From Streptomyces sp. NBC_01463 (GTDB taxonomy: Bacteria > Actinomycetota > Actinomycetes > Streptomycetales > Streptomycetaceae): a stretch of DNA of 64,000 nt. Within the stretch, counting starts at the first letter, position 1. The number at the start of each line of letters is the position of its first letter. The DNA is taken from contig CP109468.1 of NCBI GenBank assembly GCA_036227345.1, forward strand, positions 3,596,001 to 3,660,000. Direction: 5' to 3'. Position numbers and translations under genes: made by a program. Of the stretch, positions 1 to 9,790 are shown in pieces. The notes beneath the pieces are model-generated. The model did not search any database, was not told where the DNA came from, and saw only the letters and a list, made by a program, of their open reading frames with translations.

Positions 1-30
1 CCCACCGACGTAACCCACGATTCCGCACAT
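1..30 (-). CDS. glmS: Glutamine-fructose-6-phosphate aminotransferase, N-terminal fragment
   Basis: Only the first ten codons are inside the window. The minus strand from position 30 reads MCGIVGYVGG, the invariant start of GlmS, in which Cys2 becomes the N-terminal nucleophile of the glutamine amidotransferase domain. A Shine-Dalgarno (AAAGGA) lies about 5 nt upstream of the ATG. GlmS makes glucosamine-6-phosphate in the cytoplasm, the substrate of GlmM, whose gene lies 13 kb away in this window, so the two first steps of UDP-GlcNAc synthesis are near neighbours. Class-II amidotransferases such as PurF start differently, so the call is fairly firm despite its length. Confidence 0.8.
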   Translation of the reverse strand, partial: MCGIVGYVGG

Positions 31-134
31 AGTGGTCCTTTCCTGGTCACCAGCCCCTGTTCTTCGCATAGTCGCAGAAGCAACCATCATTTCAAGCCCA
101 CCAACGAGGCCCGTCGCCCTGTTGGATCCGGATC

Positions 135-157
135 AAGCCCGCCCGGCGTTCGAGGAC
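135..157 (+). repeat. Diverged copy of 23-bp dispersed intergenic repeat
   Basis: Positions 135-157 resemble the repeat seen at 22674-22696, 22723-22745 and, inverted, at 16238-16260 (AAGCCCGTCCGGCGATTGAG and three further bases). This copy has three substitutions. It lies between the glmS start and the stop codon of the MFS gene. Similar sequences are common in Streptomyces intergenic regions from general knowledge. Confidence 0.5.
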
Positions 158-195
158 GGGCCCGCCGAGGGCGGACGCCGCCCCACCGCGCTCGA

Positions 196-1683
196 CTACA
201 CCGCCCGCACCGGCTCCGGCACCGCACCGCTCCCCGCCCCCACAGGCACCTTCCGCTCCCCCTTCACCAGCAGCAGCACCGCCACCCCCGCGACAACGCC
301 CACCGCCCCGGCCACCACGGCCGCCGTGTCGAGCCCCGAGGCGAACGCCGCCCGCAGCGCATGCTCCGGCACCCCTGCCGCCCGCAGCCCGGACGCCCCG
401 CCGCCCGCGAGGGTGTGGGACCGGTCGTCGCCCAGCGTCTCCCCGATCCGGGAGGTCAGCACCGTCCCGAGCACGGCAACCCCGAGGGCGTATCCGAGCT
501 GCCGGAAGGTGTTGACCGCGCCGCCCGCCATGCCCGCCCGCTCCGGCGGCACCGCGGCCAGCGCCGCGCCCGCGAGGGCCGGGGACACCAGGCCCGTACC
601 GATGCCCGCGACCACAAGCCCCGGCAGCAGCGCCGGCCACGAGGAACCGGCCCCCAGAACGGCCTGCCCGAGCGTGCCGACGCCGATCAGGACGAGCCCG
701 GCACCGATGGACAGCCGCGGCTGCACCCCGTGCAGCAGCTTCCCGCCGACAGCGGCCACCACGAACGCGGTCGCGGCCAGCGGCAGCAGGGCCAGCCCGC
801 CCTGGACGGGGCTGAGCCCGAGCACGGTCTGCAGCCAGATCGAGGTGTACGGCAGGACGGCGAACGCCGCCAGGTTGTACGCGAGCGCCCCCGCCATCAC
901 CCCGGTGAAGGCGGACTTCCGGAACAACGACAGCTCAAGCAGCGGGTGGGTGGCACGCCGCTCGACGAGCACGAAGCACACCAGGGCGAGCACGGCGACC
1001 GCGAAGGTCGCGAGCGTGCGCCCCGACGTCCAGCCCAGACTCCCCGCCCGCACCACGCCGTACGTCGCCGCCGCCGCGAACACCGCGAAGCTCGCGGTCC
1101 CCGCCCAGTCGATGCGCCGGCCCTTCGCCCCGTGCGACTCGGGCACGGTCCGGACCGTCAGCCAGACAGCGGCGACGCTGACCGGAAGGTTCACGAAGAA
1201 GATCCAGCGCCATCCGGGCCCCTCGGTCAGCAGCCCGCCGACCACCGGCCCGATCGCGGCAGCGCCCCCGCTGACCGCGCCCCACAGCCCGAGCGCGACG
1301 GACCGGTCCCGCCCCCGGTACACCGAGGCGAGCAACGGCAGCGTGGTCGCGAACATCGCGGCCGCGCCCACCCCCTGGACCCCGCGCGCGGCGACCAGCA
1401 CCGCCGGCGACGAGGCGAGCCCGCAGGCCAGCGAGGCGAGGGCGAAGAGCCCGACGCCCACGACATGGACCCGGCGCCGCCCGAGCAGATCGGCCGCGGC
1501 CCCGATGCCGAGCAGCAGCGCGGCGAGCGCGAGCGCGTACCCGTCGATGACCCACTGGAGATCGGAGAGCGACGCGTCCAGCACCCGTGCCATGTCGGGC
1601 AGCGCCACGATGACGATCGTGACGTCCAGCAGCAGCATGAACGTCCCCAGACAGACCGCGGTGAGCGGCCCCCACTTACGCAT
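196..1683 (-). CDS. MFS transporter, DHA2 (EmrB/QacA-like) family
   Basis: A 495-residue integral membrane exporter. The N-terminus carries the family motif LDVTIVIVALP around residues 18-29, followed by DLLGRRR (loop 2-3 motif A) and GPVVGGLL (antiporter motif C) near residue 150. Hydrophobic segments alternate along the whole protein, consistent with 14 membrane helices. DHA2 proteins expel drugs or small metabolites in exchange for protons; the substrate cannot be read from sequence. The ATG at 1683 is chosen because the protein begins directly before helix 1; any longer reading frame would run into the divergent regulator gene. The neighbouring Lrp-type gene starts 127 bp away on the other strand and probably controls this exporter. 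Confidence 0.9.
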   Translation of the reverse strand: MRKWGPLTAVCLGTFMLLLDVTIVIVALPDMARVLDASLSDLQWVIDGYALALAALLLGIGAAADLLGRRRVHVVGVGLFALASLACGLASSPAVLVAARGVQGVGAAAMFATTLPLLASVYRGRDRSVALGLWGAVSGGAAAIGPVVGGLLTEGPGWRWIFFVNLPVSVAAVWLTVRTVPESHGAKGRRIDWAGTASFAVFAAAATYGVVRAGSLGWTSGRTLATFAVAVLALVCFVLVERRATHPLLELSLFRKSAFTGVMAGALAYNLAAFAVLPYTSIWLQTVLGLSPVQGGLALLPLAATAFVVAAVGGKLLHGVQPRLSIGAGLVLIGVGTLGQAVLGAGSSWPALLPGLVVAGIGTGLVSPALAGAALAAVPPERAGMAGGAVNTFRQLGYALGVAVLGTVLTSRIGETLGDDRSHTLAGGGASGLRAAGVPEHALRAAFASGLDTAAVVAGAVGVVAGVAVLLLVKGERKVPVGAGSGAVPEPVRAV

Positions 1684-1809
1684 GTCTTTCTCCCTGTACG
1701 CATTCGTCCGTGGCCGGCTGCCACTCCCGTACGATCGGAGAGGGGCGGCCGAACCCCCCAGCCAGTGAGCGTTAAGCGCCGGAATCCGACACCGAAGGGG
1801 CCAGACCTC

Positions 1810-2796
1810 ATGGAATCCAACACCGTGGGCGACCCCCTCGACCTCCAGCTCCTGCACGCCCTGGAGCTGGACGCCCGCGCCCCGTTCAGCCGGATCGCGG
1901 CCGTGCTCGGCGTCTCCGACCAGACGGTGGCGCGCCGCTTCCGCAGACTGCGGGCGGATGCGGCCCTCAGGGTCGTCGGGGTCCGCTGCGCGGCCGCCGA
2001 GGACCGGCTGGACCACTGGCTGCTGCGGGTGCGCTGCGCGCCCGAGGGCGCGACGGCCATCGCGGAGGCACTGGCGAAGCGCCCGGACACGGCCTGGATC
2101 GGCCTCACTTCGGGCGGTACGGAGGTGACGTGCACGGCCAACGTCCGCTCCCGGGACGACGCCGACGACCTGCTCCTCGGCAAGCTGCCGCGCACCCCGC
2201 ACATCGTCGACATCCGCGCCCACCAGCTCCTGCACCGCTTCTACGGCGGCCCGTCCGGCTGGCTCCACAAGAGCGGCGCCCTCTCCCCCGGCCAGGCAGC
2301 CGCGCTCGCCCCCACCGCACCCCTCCCGGACCACCCCGGCCCGGCGGTCATCACCGCCGAGGACGAAGCACTGGTCGCCGCCCTGGAGGAGGACGGCAGG
2401 GCCACGTACCCCGAACTCCAGAAGGCCACGGGCCGCTCCGAGTCGGCGGTCAAGCGCCGCATGGCCCAGCTGGTGGCCTCGGGCGCGCTGTACATCGACG
2501 TCGAGTTCGACGCCGCCCCCTTCGGCTTCCGCCACCCGACGATGCTGTGCATCACGGCCGCACCCCGCGCCCTCAACGCGGTGGGCGAGGCACTCGCCAC
2601 CCACCCGGAGGTCGCGTACGCGGCGGCGACCACGGGCCCGTCCAACCTGGTGGCGGTGGTGATCACCCGCGACACGGGCCACCTGTACCGGTACCTGAGC
2701 GAGCGCCTGGGCGGACTGGAGGGCGTCGAGCACGTGGAGTCGATGCCGTTCCTGCGGCGCGTGAAGCAACTGACGTACCGGCCGTTCCGGGGGTAG
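1810..2796 (+). CDS. Lrp/AsnC family regulator with two tandem HTH-RAM modules
   Basis: A 328-residue protein, twice the usual 150-160 residues of Lrp/AsnC proteins. Residues ~8-65 form a first winged HTH (DLQLLHALELDARAPFSRIA, then a recognition helix DQTVARRFRRL). Residues ~70-150 look like a first ligand-sensing RAM domain. A second HTH follows at ~180-230 (ESAVKRRMAQL) and a second RAM domain runs to the end. Lrp proteins bind amino acids and regulate transport and metabolism. Divergent orientation to the MFS exporter suggests it senses a substrate and regulates export. The ATG is preceded by GAAGGGG. Confidence 0.88.
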   Translation: MESNTVGDPLDLQLLHALELDARAPFSRIAAVLGVSDQTVARRFRRLRADAALRVVGVRCAAAEDRLDHWLLRVRCAPEGATAIAEALAKRPDTAWIGLTSGGTEVTCTANVRSRDDADDLLLGKLPRTPHIVDIRAHQLLHRFYGGPSGWLHKSGALSPGQAAALAPTAPLPDHPGPAVITAEDEALVAALEEDGRATYPELQKATGRSESAVKRRMAQLVASGALYIDVEFDAAPFGFRHPTMLCITAAPRALNAVGEALATHPEVAYAAATTGPSNLVAVVITRDTGHLYRYLSERLGGLEGVEHVESMPFLRRVKQLTYRPFRG

Positions 2797-2953
2797 CGGA
2801 GAGCGCCCGCCACAAAGCAGGAGTGGCTCATACTTTGAGCGGTTCCTACTTCACCGGGTGGAGTTGGAGCACGCCCGGCTCCGGCGGAACCACCGAGGCG
2901 CCCCTGATCATCTACGGCGGTACGACAAGCCGTAGCCGTAGGGGGACGCGGAC

Positions 2954-3337
2954 ATGGACATGCAGGAAGCTGACGCGGGTACCGGTCGCGCGCGCCGGGC
3001 CGGAGGCGGCCCGTGGGTCGCCGCCGGTGCCAATCTCACCCTCGGGGTGTTCGCGATCCTCCCCTTCCGGTACATCCTGTGGCTGACGACGTACCTCTCA
3101 CCACCGGACCACGGGGACCAGTCCGCCGGGGCCACCAGCTACGACACCGCCCCCTACGCCGCCTCACCTGTCGACATATGGGGCGCCGGGCTCAGCGGTC
3201 TCGTCATCCTGGCCATGGCGGTCGTGATCGATGTCCTCATGCCGCGCCAGGAGGGCTGGTCGACGCGCCTCTGGCTCGGAACGGCGGCGTTGATCCCCGT
3301 TCCCTTCATCGCCTGCAAGGTCTTGGGCGTGTTCTGA
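2954..3337 (+). CDS. Small membrane protein of unknown function
   Basis: A 127-residue protein with three likely membrane helices (about residues 24-49, 77-96 and 106-127) and an acidic/arginine-rich N-terminal tail. A GGGGAC Shine-Dalgarno lies 6-11 nt before the ATG. The extracellular or cytoplasmic loop at 50-75 is rich in Pro, Asp and Tyr. I recognise no family motif. It stands alone, tandem to the Lrp gene and convergent with the DUF397 gene. Confidence 0.65.
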   Translation: MDMQEADAGTGRARRAGGGPWVAAGANLTLGVFAILPFRYILWLTTYLSPPDHGDQSAGATSYDTAPYAASPVDIWGAGLSGLVILAMAVVIDVLMPRQEGWSTRLWLGTAALIPVPFIACKVLGVF

Positions 3338-3452
3338 ACGGAACGGACGGGCCCGGGTCAGGCCTCCTCGCGGGGCGCAGGGCATATCGACGCCGGGGCG
3401 GAGGAACGCGCAACCGGTCCAGGTAGGCCAGTTGATGACCGACTACCTGGCC

Positions 3453-3482
3453 GGCCTGCGGCCCGGATGTGCGCCGCAGGCC
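3453..3482. terminator. Hairpin terminator between convergent genes
   Basis: A perfect 10-bp stem (GGCCTGCGGC at 3453-3462 with 3473-3482) around a 10-nt loop. It sits in the gap between the convergent membrane-protein and DUF397 genes. It is placed to end the DUF397 transcript and perhaps both. No U-tract is evident, as is common in Streptomyces. Confidence 0.55.
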
Positions 3483-3505
3483 CTCGGGGGATGTCGGCCC
3501 TGTGG

Positions 3506-3712
3506 TCAGTGGGCCGACGCGTACGCGACGAAGTCGGCCCAGACGCCCGGGGCGAAGCCGAGTGCGGGGCCGGGGATGTTCTTCGAGTCGCGGACGTGGA
3601 TGGTGGTGGGGGCGGTTGCCACCTCGACGCAGGAGGGGCCGTCGGCCGTGCTGTAGCTGCTCTTGAACCACGTCAGTCCGGAAGCTGCTCCGGCTTGCGG
3701 CTTGCCAATCAT
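3506..3712 (-). CDS. DUF397 domain protein (WhiJ-cassette partner)
   Basis: A 68-residue protein whose core TWFKSSYSTADGPSCVEVA and following ...IHVRDSKNIPGPALGF match the DUF397 signature (WxKSSYS...CVEVA...VRDSK). In Streptomyces such small proteins are encoded beside WhiJ-type HTH regulators and are thought to interact with them. The ATG overlaps the stop of the upstream HTH gene by 4 nt (ATGA), so the pair is translationally coupled. Its biochemical role is unknown. Confidence 0.88.
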   Translation of the reverse strand: MIGKPQAGAASGLTWFKSSYSTADGPSCVEVATAPTTIHVRDSKNIPGPALGFAPGVWADFVAYASAH

Positions 3713-4560
3713 GTCTCTCCAAGTAGCTTCTCGATGAAGGCCCGCGACAGCCGAGGCGTGAGGGCTTGGGCCCGGATCAGTCCGTAGCGCATCTCAAGGA
3801 TCTGGACTTCCTTGGGATCGCTGATCAAACGGCTGGTGAGCTGGACCTCGTTGTGAGCCACAGCAGTTCCGTCCTTCAGCTTCAACACCCGGTGCGAGCC
3901 ATCCAGCCCCGCGTGCTCCTCCGTATCTGTGGGCATGACCTGAATTTCGACATGCCTCAGCATGCTCAATTCCAGCATGCGTTCGAGTTGGCCGCGCAAA
4001 ACCATTCTGCCTCCGGTGGGCCGCCGCAGGACTGCTTCCTCCTGGACAAACGTCAGCAACGGCGCGGGAGCCCGTCCGAGCACGCCCTGGCGGTGCACGC
4101 GCGCGGCCACCCGGCGCTCGACTTCACCCTCGGAGAACGCCGGCACCCGTTCACCGAACAGGGCGCGAGCATAGGCCTCGGTTTGCAACAAGCCGTCCAC
4201 GACATCGCTGCTGTAAGACCCGAGCTCCACCGCCTCGGCCTCCAGCTTCGCCAGATCCCGGACCTTCTTCGGGTACCGCGCCTCCGCCACATCCTGCTTC
4301 ATCGCGGAGATCTTGCCTCCCGCGCCGACCGCCTCGTCCACACGGTCCAGGAACTCCGGCTTTGGAATCCGCGTCCCGGCCTCCACCTTGTAGACCAGGT
4401 TCTCCCCGAACCCGATCGCCTCGCCCAACTCCGCCGCGCGTAAACCAGCCGCCTCCCTCCAGAGCCGGATCTGCCGGCCGACCGCCGCGATCACCGCGCC
4501 CGAATCGTCCTCGGGTTCAACATCCCATTCGGACCCGTCCGTACCGTCGTTGACACCCAT
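3709..4560 (-). CDS. XRE-family HTH regulator with DUF5753-type C-terminus (WhiJ-like)
   Basis: A 283-residue protein. Residues ~25-85 form a Cro/C1-type HTH (GRQIRLWREAAGLRAAELGE, then NLVYKVEAGTRIP). The remainder matches the DUF5753 region typical of WhiJ-like regulators (SYSSDVVDGLLQTEAYARAL; ...EIQVMPTDTEEHAGLDGS). Known members influence Streptomyces development and antibiotic production. Start at 4560: ATG with GGAGG 10 nt upstream; a GTG 30 nt earlier is possible but has a poorer context. It overlaps the DUF397 gene by 4 nt and is divergent from the RsbW-like ATPase gene, completing the three-part cassette. Confidence 0.88.
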   Translation of the reverse strand: MGVNDGTDGSEWDVEPEDDSGAVIAAVGRQIRLWREAAGLRAAELGEAIGFGENLVYKVEAGTRIPKPEFLDRVDEAVGAGGKISAMKQDVAEARYPKKVRDLAKLEAEAVELGSYSSDVVDGLLQTEAYARALFGERVPAFSEGEVERRVAARVHRQGVLGRAPAPLLTFVQEEAVLRRPTGGRMVLRGQLERMLELSMLRHVEIQVMPTDTEEHAGLDGSHRVLKLKDGTAVAHNEVQLTSRLISDPKEVQILEMRYGLIRAQALTPRLSRAFIEKLLGET

Positions 4561-4696
4561 ACGCCACCCGCCTCCACCCGTGAACGGCACCCGCCCGCTG
4601 TACGCGTGGGACAGGTCCGCACAACCGCTGGACAGTCACCGTCCGTACACGCGTCGATGCTGTTCAGCGTAGCCACGGGCGGACACGCTGAGTGAC

Positions 4697-5116
4697 GTGA
4701 ACCGAGAAACCACCCAACCGCGTGCCCGCGCCGGCCAGTTCGCCGTCCAGCTCTCCGCGACCCGTCGGGGCGCCCGACTCGCCCGCCTGCTGGCCACCGA
4801 GCAGCTCCGTTCCTGGGGGCTGCCGCTGGACGACGCGAGCCATGTCGTCGCCGAACTGGCGGCCAATGCGGCACTCCACGGATACGTACCCGGGCGGGAC
4901 TTCCGCGTCCTGCTCACGGTCAACGGGGACACGCTGCGTATCGAGGTCGCGGACGCGCGCGGCGATCAACTCCCCCGCGCCCAGGAACAGGACGCCGCAC
5001 ACGAGGGCGGGCGAGGACTGCTGGTGGTCGAGGCGCTGGCCACGCGCTGGGGCGTAGAACAGGGGCCCTTCCCCCGAAAGACCGTCTGGGCGGAAATCGC
5101 ACTCACCGGATCGTGA
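4697..5116 (+). CDS. RsbW-like ATP-binding protein (HATPase_c)
   Basis: A 139-residue GHKL-fold protein. The N-box HVVAELAANAALHGY (residues ~48-62) and the G-box GGRGLLVVEALATRWGV (~105-120) are clear; the fold is that of anti-sigma kinases without a dimerisation domain. Start is GTG 4697; the GTG five bases earlier runs into a stop after two codons. Such proteins are the standard third component beside WhiJ-like regulators and DUF397 proteins, and may phosphorylate or sequester a partner. No anti-anti-sigma factor is encoded next to it. Confidence 0.85.
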   Translation: MNRETTQPRARAGQFAVQLSATRRGARLARLLATEQLRSWGLPLDDASHVVAELAANAALHGYVPGRDFRVLLTVNGDTLRIEVADARGDQLPRAQEQDAAHEGGRGLLVVEALATRWGVEQGPFPRKTVWAEIALTGS

Positions 5117-5446
5117 CGACCACGACCCGGTCGAGCGCGACGCGATGGAGGGCGACCCGGCCGACCGCGACCCGGCGGCCCACGACGTAAAAAGCTTTCA
5201 AGTCCTTTGGGAAGAAGAAATCAACCAAACCCAACCCACCCGGGCGGACCTCAGCAGGCCCCCGCGCGCCCGCGAGCGCAGCCGCGAGGGCCCGTCACTC
5301 GCACGGGTGAGGTTCGCCAACTGGGCTGGATTTCGCCCCGGTTGCCTGGCATATGCTCACGAAACCGAACCACAGACTGTGACGGCCCCCGCCGGGATTG
5401 CCATCCCGAGCGAGGGCCTGACCACCACGGAAGAGAACGCTTCCCG
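5117..5446. other. Intergenic region upstream of the winged-helix gene
   Basis: 330 bp without a convincing gene. The first part has repeated CGACCCGG/CGACCGCGA words, followed by an unusually A-rich stretch (5189-5232). A TATGCT hexamer near 5351-5356 could be a -10 element for the downstream gene, but no good -35 was found. The reading frame of the next gene runs through this region but lacks a start with a Shine-Dalgarno here. Confidence 0.4.
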
Positions 5447-6304
5447 ATGGATACCCAGCAGGTTATCTCCCCTTCCCGCGCCCCGTCCGGCGGCGGCATC
5501 GTCCACGTGAACGTGCGCCACGCGAGCCACTTCACCGTCGTGGGCAACCACCTGGCCCAGCACCGCGAGCTCTCCCTGACCGCGATCGGCCTGGCCACAC
5601 ACATCCAGTCGCTGCCCGCCGGGGCGAAGGTCGGCATCAAATGCCTGGTCCAACGCTTCCCGGAGAGCGAGACCCGCATCGCGGGAGCGCTGCGCGAACT
5701 GGAGACCCACGGCTACCTGAAGCGCACCCGCGAGCGCCTGCCGAACGGTCGCATCGCCACGCGCACGACGTCGTACAACCAGCCGCCTGGCTTGACGGTT
5801 ACGCGAACAACCCGCCCGGCAAGGGCCGTTGAACTGTGCGAAGTCCAGACGCCCGCAACACCCCCGAACCCCACTCACCCCGCCCCCGCGCCCGCCCCCA
5901 AGCCGCCCCCTCCTCCCCTCCCCCGGCCGGAGACTCCTGCCCTGGACCTGCATCGCATCGCGACGGCCCTCCTGCTGCGCCTCCACGAGGACGTGAAGGA
6001 GATCGTGCTGTCGGAGGACAACATCCGGACGCTCGCGCCCGCAGTCGCCACCTGGCTCGAACGCGGCGCCACCCCCGCGTCCATCGGCCAGGCGCTCACG
6101 TCGGACCTCCCCGTCCCACTGAAGTACCCGCCGAAATTCCTCGCCCACCGACTCACCGCACTGCTCCCGGCAGCCCTCCCGGCGGCTGGGCGGTCACCGC
6201 TCTACGACCCGCTGCAGAACTGCGACGGCTGCGACCGCGCGTTCAGAGCACCCGCACCGGGGAACTGTGCCGAGTGCAACTGGGAGCTGTCCGCTACGGC
6301 GTAG
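5447..6304 (+). CDS. Winged-helix protein with C-terminal CxxC-CxxC zinc-ribbon-like motif
   Basis: A 285-residue protein. Residues ~25-110 fit a winged helix (SLTAIGLATHIQSLP ... ESETRIAGALRELETHGYL followed by a basic wing RTRERLPNGR). A Pro-rich linker (137-163) follows. A helical segment at 165-245 precedes Cys259, Cys262, Cys274 and Cys277, spaced like a zinc ribbon. Families of this layout are frequent in Streptomyces and their plasmids, but no target is known. The ATG at 5447 begins where the conserved protein begins. It is tandem to the VWA gene 128 bp downstream. Confidence 0.7.
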   Translation: MDTQQVISPSRAPSGGGIVHVNVRHASHFTVVGNHLAQHRELSLTAIGLATHIQSLPAGAKVGIKCLVQRFPESETRIAGALRELETHGYLKRTRERLPNGRIATRTTSYNQPPGLTVTRTTRPARAVELCEVQTPATPPNPTHPAPAPAPKPPPPPLPRPETPALDLHRIATALLLRLHEDVKEIVLSEDNIRTLAPAVATWLERGATPASIGQALTSDLPVPLKYPPKFLAHRLTALLPAALPAAGRSPLYDPLQNCDGCDRAFRAPAPGNCAECNWELSATA

Positions 6305-6432
6305 TCGCCGCGCCCGGCGATCGCAGCCGACCGTGCGTGCAGGGATCGCAGCAGGCTCGGACTCCACCCCGGCCATGAGCAATTCAATGAAAGCCATGCG
6401 TCCGGAGCGGGGGACGAGAACAATCACGCCGC

Positions 6433-7182
6433 ATGAGCATCGACTACCGCAAGCGGCCCAAAGCGCCGACAGCCGCCGTCGGCCTGGAGCACGTCGCAGG
6501 AAGCGCCCCCGGCCTCGTCAGCCTCTACAAGACCGCCGCCGTCTCGCTGGCGAAACACCGGGTCAGCGGGGAACGTGCCGCCGTCTATCTCGTGCTTGAC
6601 CGCTCCGGGAGCATGCGTCCGTACTACCGAGACGGCTCGGTGCAGCACCTCGCTGAACAGACCCTCGCTCTGGCCGCCCACCTCGACGACGACGGCGTGG
6701 TGCCCGTCGTCTTCTTCTCCACCGATATCGACGGAACCGCCGAGATCAGCCTCGACGCCTACCGCGACCGCATAAACCCTCTGCACGAATCCATGGGGCA
6801 CATGGGGCGTACCAACTACCACGTGGCCATGCAGGCTGTCATCGATCACCACACATCCTGCGGCGCGACCGCCCCGGCACTCGTCGTCTTCCAGACCGAC
6901 GGCTCCCCCACCTCCAAGGCCGCGGCCGAGCACGTCCTGTGCACGGCGGCGAAACTGCCGATCTTCTGGCAGTTCATCGGTTTCGGCTATGACGACTTCC
7001 GGTTTCTCCGGAAGCTGGACGAGCTTCCCGTACCCGGAAGGCGCATCATCGACAACGCGGGGTTCTTCGCCGCCGGCCCGTCTCCTAAGCATCTGGACGA
7101 CGCGGATCTGTACAACCAGCTGCTTCAGGAATTCCCTCAATGGCTGGCCGCCGCACGCAGGGCGGGCATAGTCCGCAGCTGA
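6433..7182 (+). CDS. VWA (von Willebrand factor A) domain protein
   Basis: A 249-residue cytoplasmic protein that is essentially one VWA domain. The metal-ion-dependent adhesion site is intact: D56-x-S58-x-S60, Thr127 and D156-G. VWA domains bind ligands through Mg2+; in bacteria, free-standing ones occur in tellurite/stress (Ter) and chelatase-type systems. The spacing and the phrase GRTNYHVAMQAVIDHH resemble TerF/TerY-like VWA proteins, but no other ter gene is present here. It may be co-transcribed with the upstream winged-helix gene. Confidence 0.8.
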   Translation: MSIDYRKRPKAPTAAVGLEHVAGSAPGLVSLYKTAAVSLAKHRVSGERAAVYLVLDRSGSMRPYYRDGSVQHLAEQTLALAAHLDDDGVVPVVFFSTDIDGTAEISLDAYRDRINPLHESMGHMGRTNYHVAMQAVIDHHTSCGATAPALVVFQTDGSPTSKAAAEHVLCTAAKLPIFWQFIGFGYDDFRFLRKLDELPVPGRRIIDNAGFFAAGPSPKHLDDADLYNQLLQEFPQWLAAARRAGIVRS

Positions 7183-7224
7183 AACGCGGCTGCCGGTGCG
7201 TCGGGCGCACCGCACCCACTCCGT

Positions 7225-8706
<1,482 letters not shown>

Positions 8707-8717
8707 TACGACGCGAG

Positions 8718-8756
8718 AGAGGCCGGCCCGGCGCGCTGTGCGCCGGGCCGGCCTCT
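8718..8756. terminator. Strong hairpin terminator of argG, bidirectional
   Basis: A perfect 17-bp G+C-rich stem (AGAGGCCGGCCCGGCGC at 8718-8734 with 8740-8756) and a 5-nt loop, followed by TTTCC on the plus strand. It lies between argG and the convergent secreted-protein gene. Confidence 0.85.
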
Positions 8757-8782
8757 TTCCGTTGTGCGCTACCGCTGCCGGC

Positions 8783-9598
8783 TCAGCGCACGTCGACGTA
8801 GTCGGCGGTTGAGGTGGCGCCGCCCGTGGTGTCCCAGCCTCCGAAGCTCCAGCGCCAGTAGCCGTCGGCGGACGCCTTGACGGTCGTCCTCAGCGCCCCC
8901 GTGGAGCTCGACCGCACCGACTTCACCGTGGTGTAGACCGAGCTGCCCTTCTTGCAGAACTGCAGCCTGGCCAGACCCGCGGCGACACCGGTGTACTTGT
9001 GCTTCACCCAGTCGGCACGCGTGAGGCCGCCGGTCACGGTGAGCGTCTTCCCCCTGGTCACCGGCTCCGGCGAGGCGTTGACCGTCGCCCTGGCCCAGCG
9101 CTTGATCTGGACACGCCCCGACGTCGCCGTGAACTCCTCGGCCTTGAGCCCGCCGCTGGTCTTCCAGAGCCTCGCCACGACGGCGACCTTCCAGGTCGTC
9201 GCGTCGTTGTTCGAGTCCACGCGGTAGTACGGATCGATGCGCAGGGTGCCCTCGCAGTCCGCGATCCGGGAGCTCGTCTCGTAACAGGTGTAGATGCCCA
9301 TGTGGAGACCGCCGGAGTCCGCGCCCGCCTTGGGGGTGGTGTCGTGGTACAGGAACGGTTCCGCGGTGTACCCGGAGGAATGCGCGGTGCTGTATCCGGA
9401 CGGAAGGGTGATCCGGAAGGTGACCGGTGGTTCCTGCACGTCGTGCGTTCCCACCACGACGGGCCTGCCGCCGTTCACGACGATCCGCGACACCGTGATC
9501 CCGGTGTCGGCGGCCTGCGCCGTCGGCGCCGTGATCGGCACGAGGGCGAGTGCCCCCGCGACGGCGACCACGGCGCCGGTTCTGCCTGCTGTTCTCAT
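8783..9598 (-). CDS. Secreted protein with signal peptide, function unknown
   Basis: A 271-residue protein. The N-terminus is a Sec-type signal: basic MRTAGRTG, a hydrophobic core, then a likely AQA-A cleavage near residue 29. The mature part is predicted beta-rich with Thr/Ser/Gly content. The C-terminal ~100 residues (beginning about ARATVNASPEPVTRGKTLTVTG and ending WRWSFGGWDTTGGATSTADYVDVR) look like an immunoglobulin-like beta domain found at the ends of many Streptomyces exported proteins. GAGGT precedes the ATG by about 5 nt. No catalytic motif is seen. Confidence 0.75.
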   Translation of the reverse strand: MRTAGRTGAVVAVAGALALVPITAPTAQAADTGITVSRIVVNGGRPVVVGTHDVQEPPVTFRITLPSGYSTAHSSGYTAEPFLYHDTTPKAGADSGGLHMGIYTCYETSSRIADCEGTLRIDPYYRVDSNNDATTWKVAVVARLWKTSGGLKAEEFTATSGRVQIKRWARATVNASPEPVTRGKTLTVTGGLTRADWVKHKYTGVAAGLARLQFCKKGSSVYTTVKSVRSSSTGALRTTVKASADGYWRWSFGGWDTTGGATSTADYVDVR

Positions 9599-9790
9599 GC
9601 GCACCTCGTTGCTGCGTAAGAAAGGAGGGATCCGCCGTCCCTGACCGTCACCGGCCGATCGGCGGGGCGGCAGAGTACCAACGGCCCGGCCCGGCACCCC
9701 GCGCGGGGTGATCATGGACGCCGTCACACGTGACCGAGCCCACCCCCCACTCCGTTCGAACATCCGTCGAACTCCCGCAACAATGAACCC

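Noticed and set aside
32..1768. Plus-strand frame covering the MFS gene
   Set aside because: Ser/Pro/Thr-rich translation with no domain; the minus strand encodes a clear transporter with membrane helices.
3432..3787. Plus-strand frames across the DUF397 gene
   Set aside because: They are antisense to DUF397, which carries its family signature and overlaps the HTH gene in the expected way.
5117..5446. N-terminal extension of the winged-helix protein
   Set aside because: The frame is open but the extra residues are Arg/Pro-rich, and ATG 5447 starts the conserved protein.
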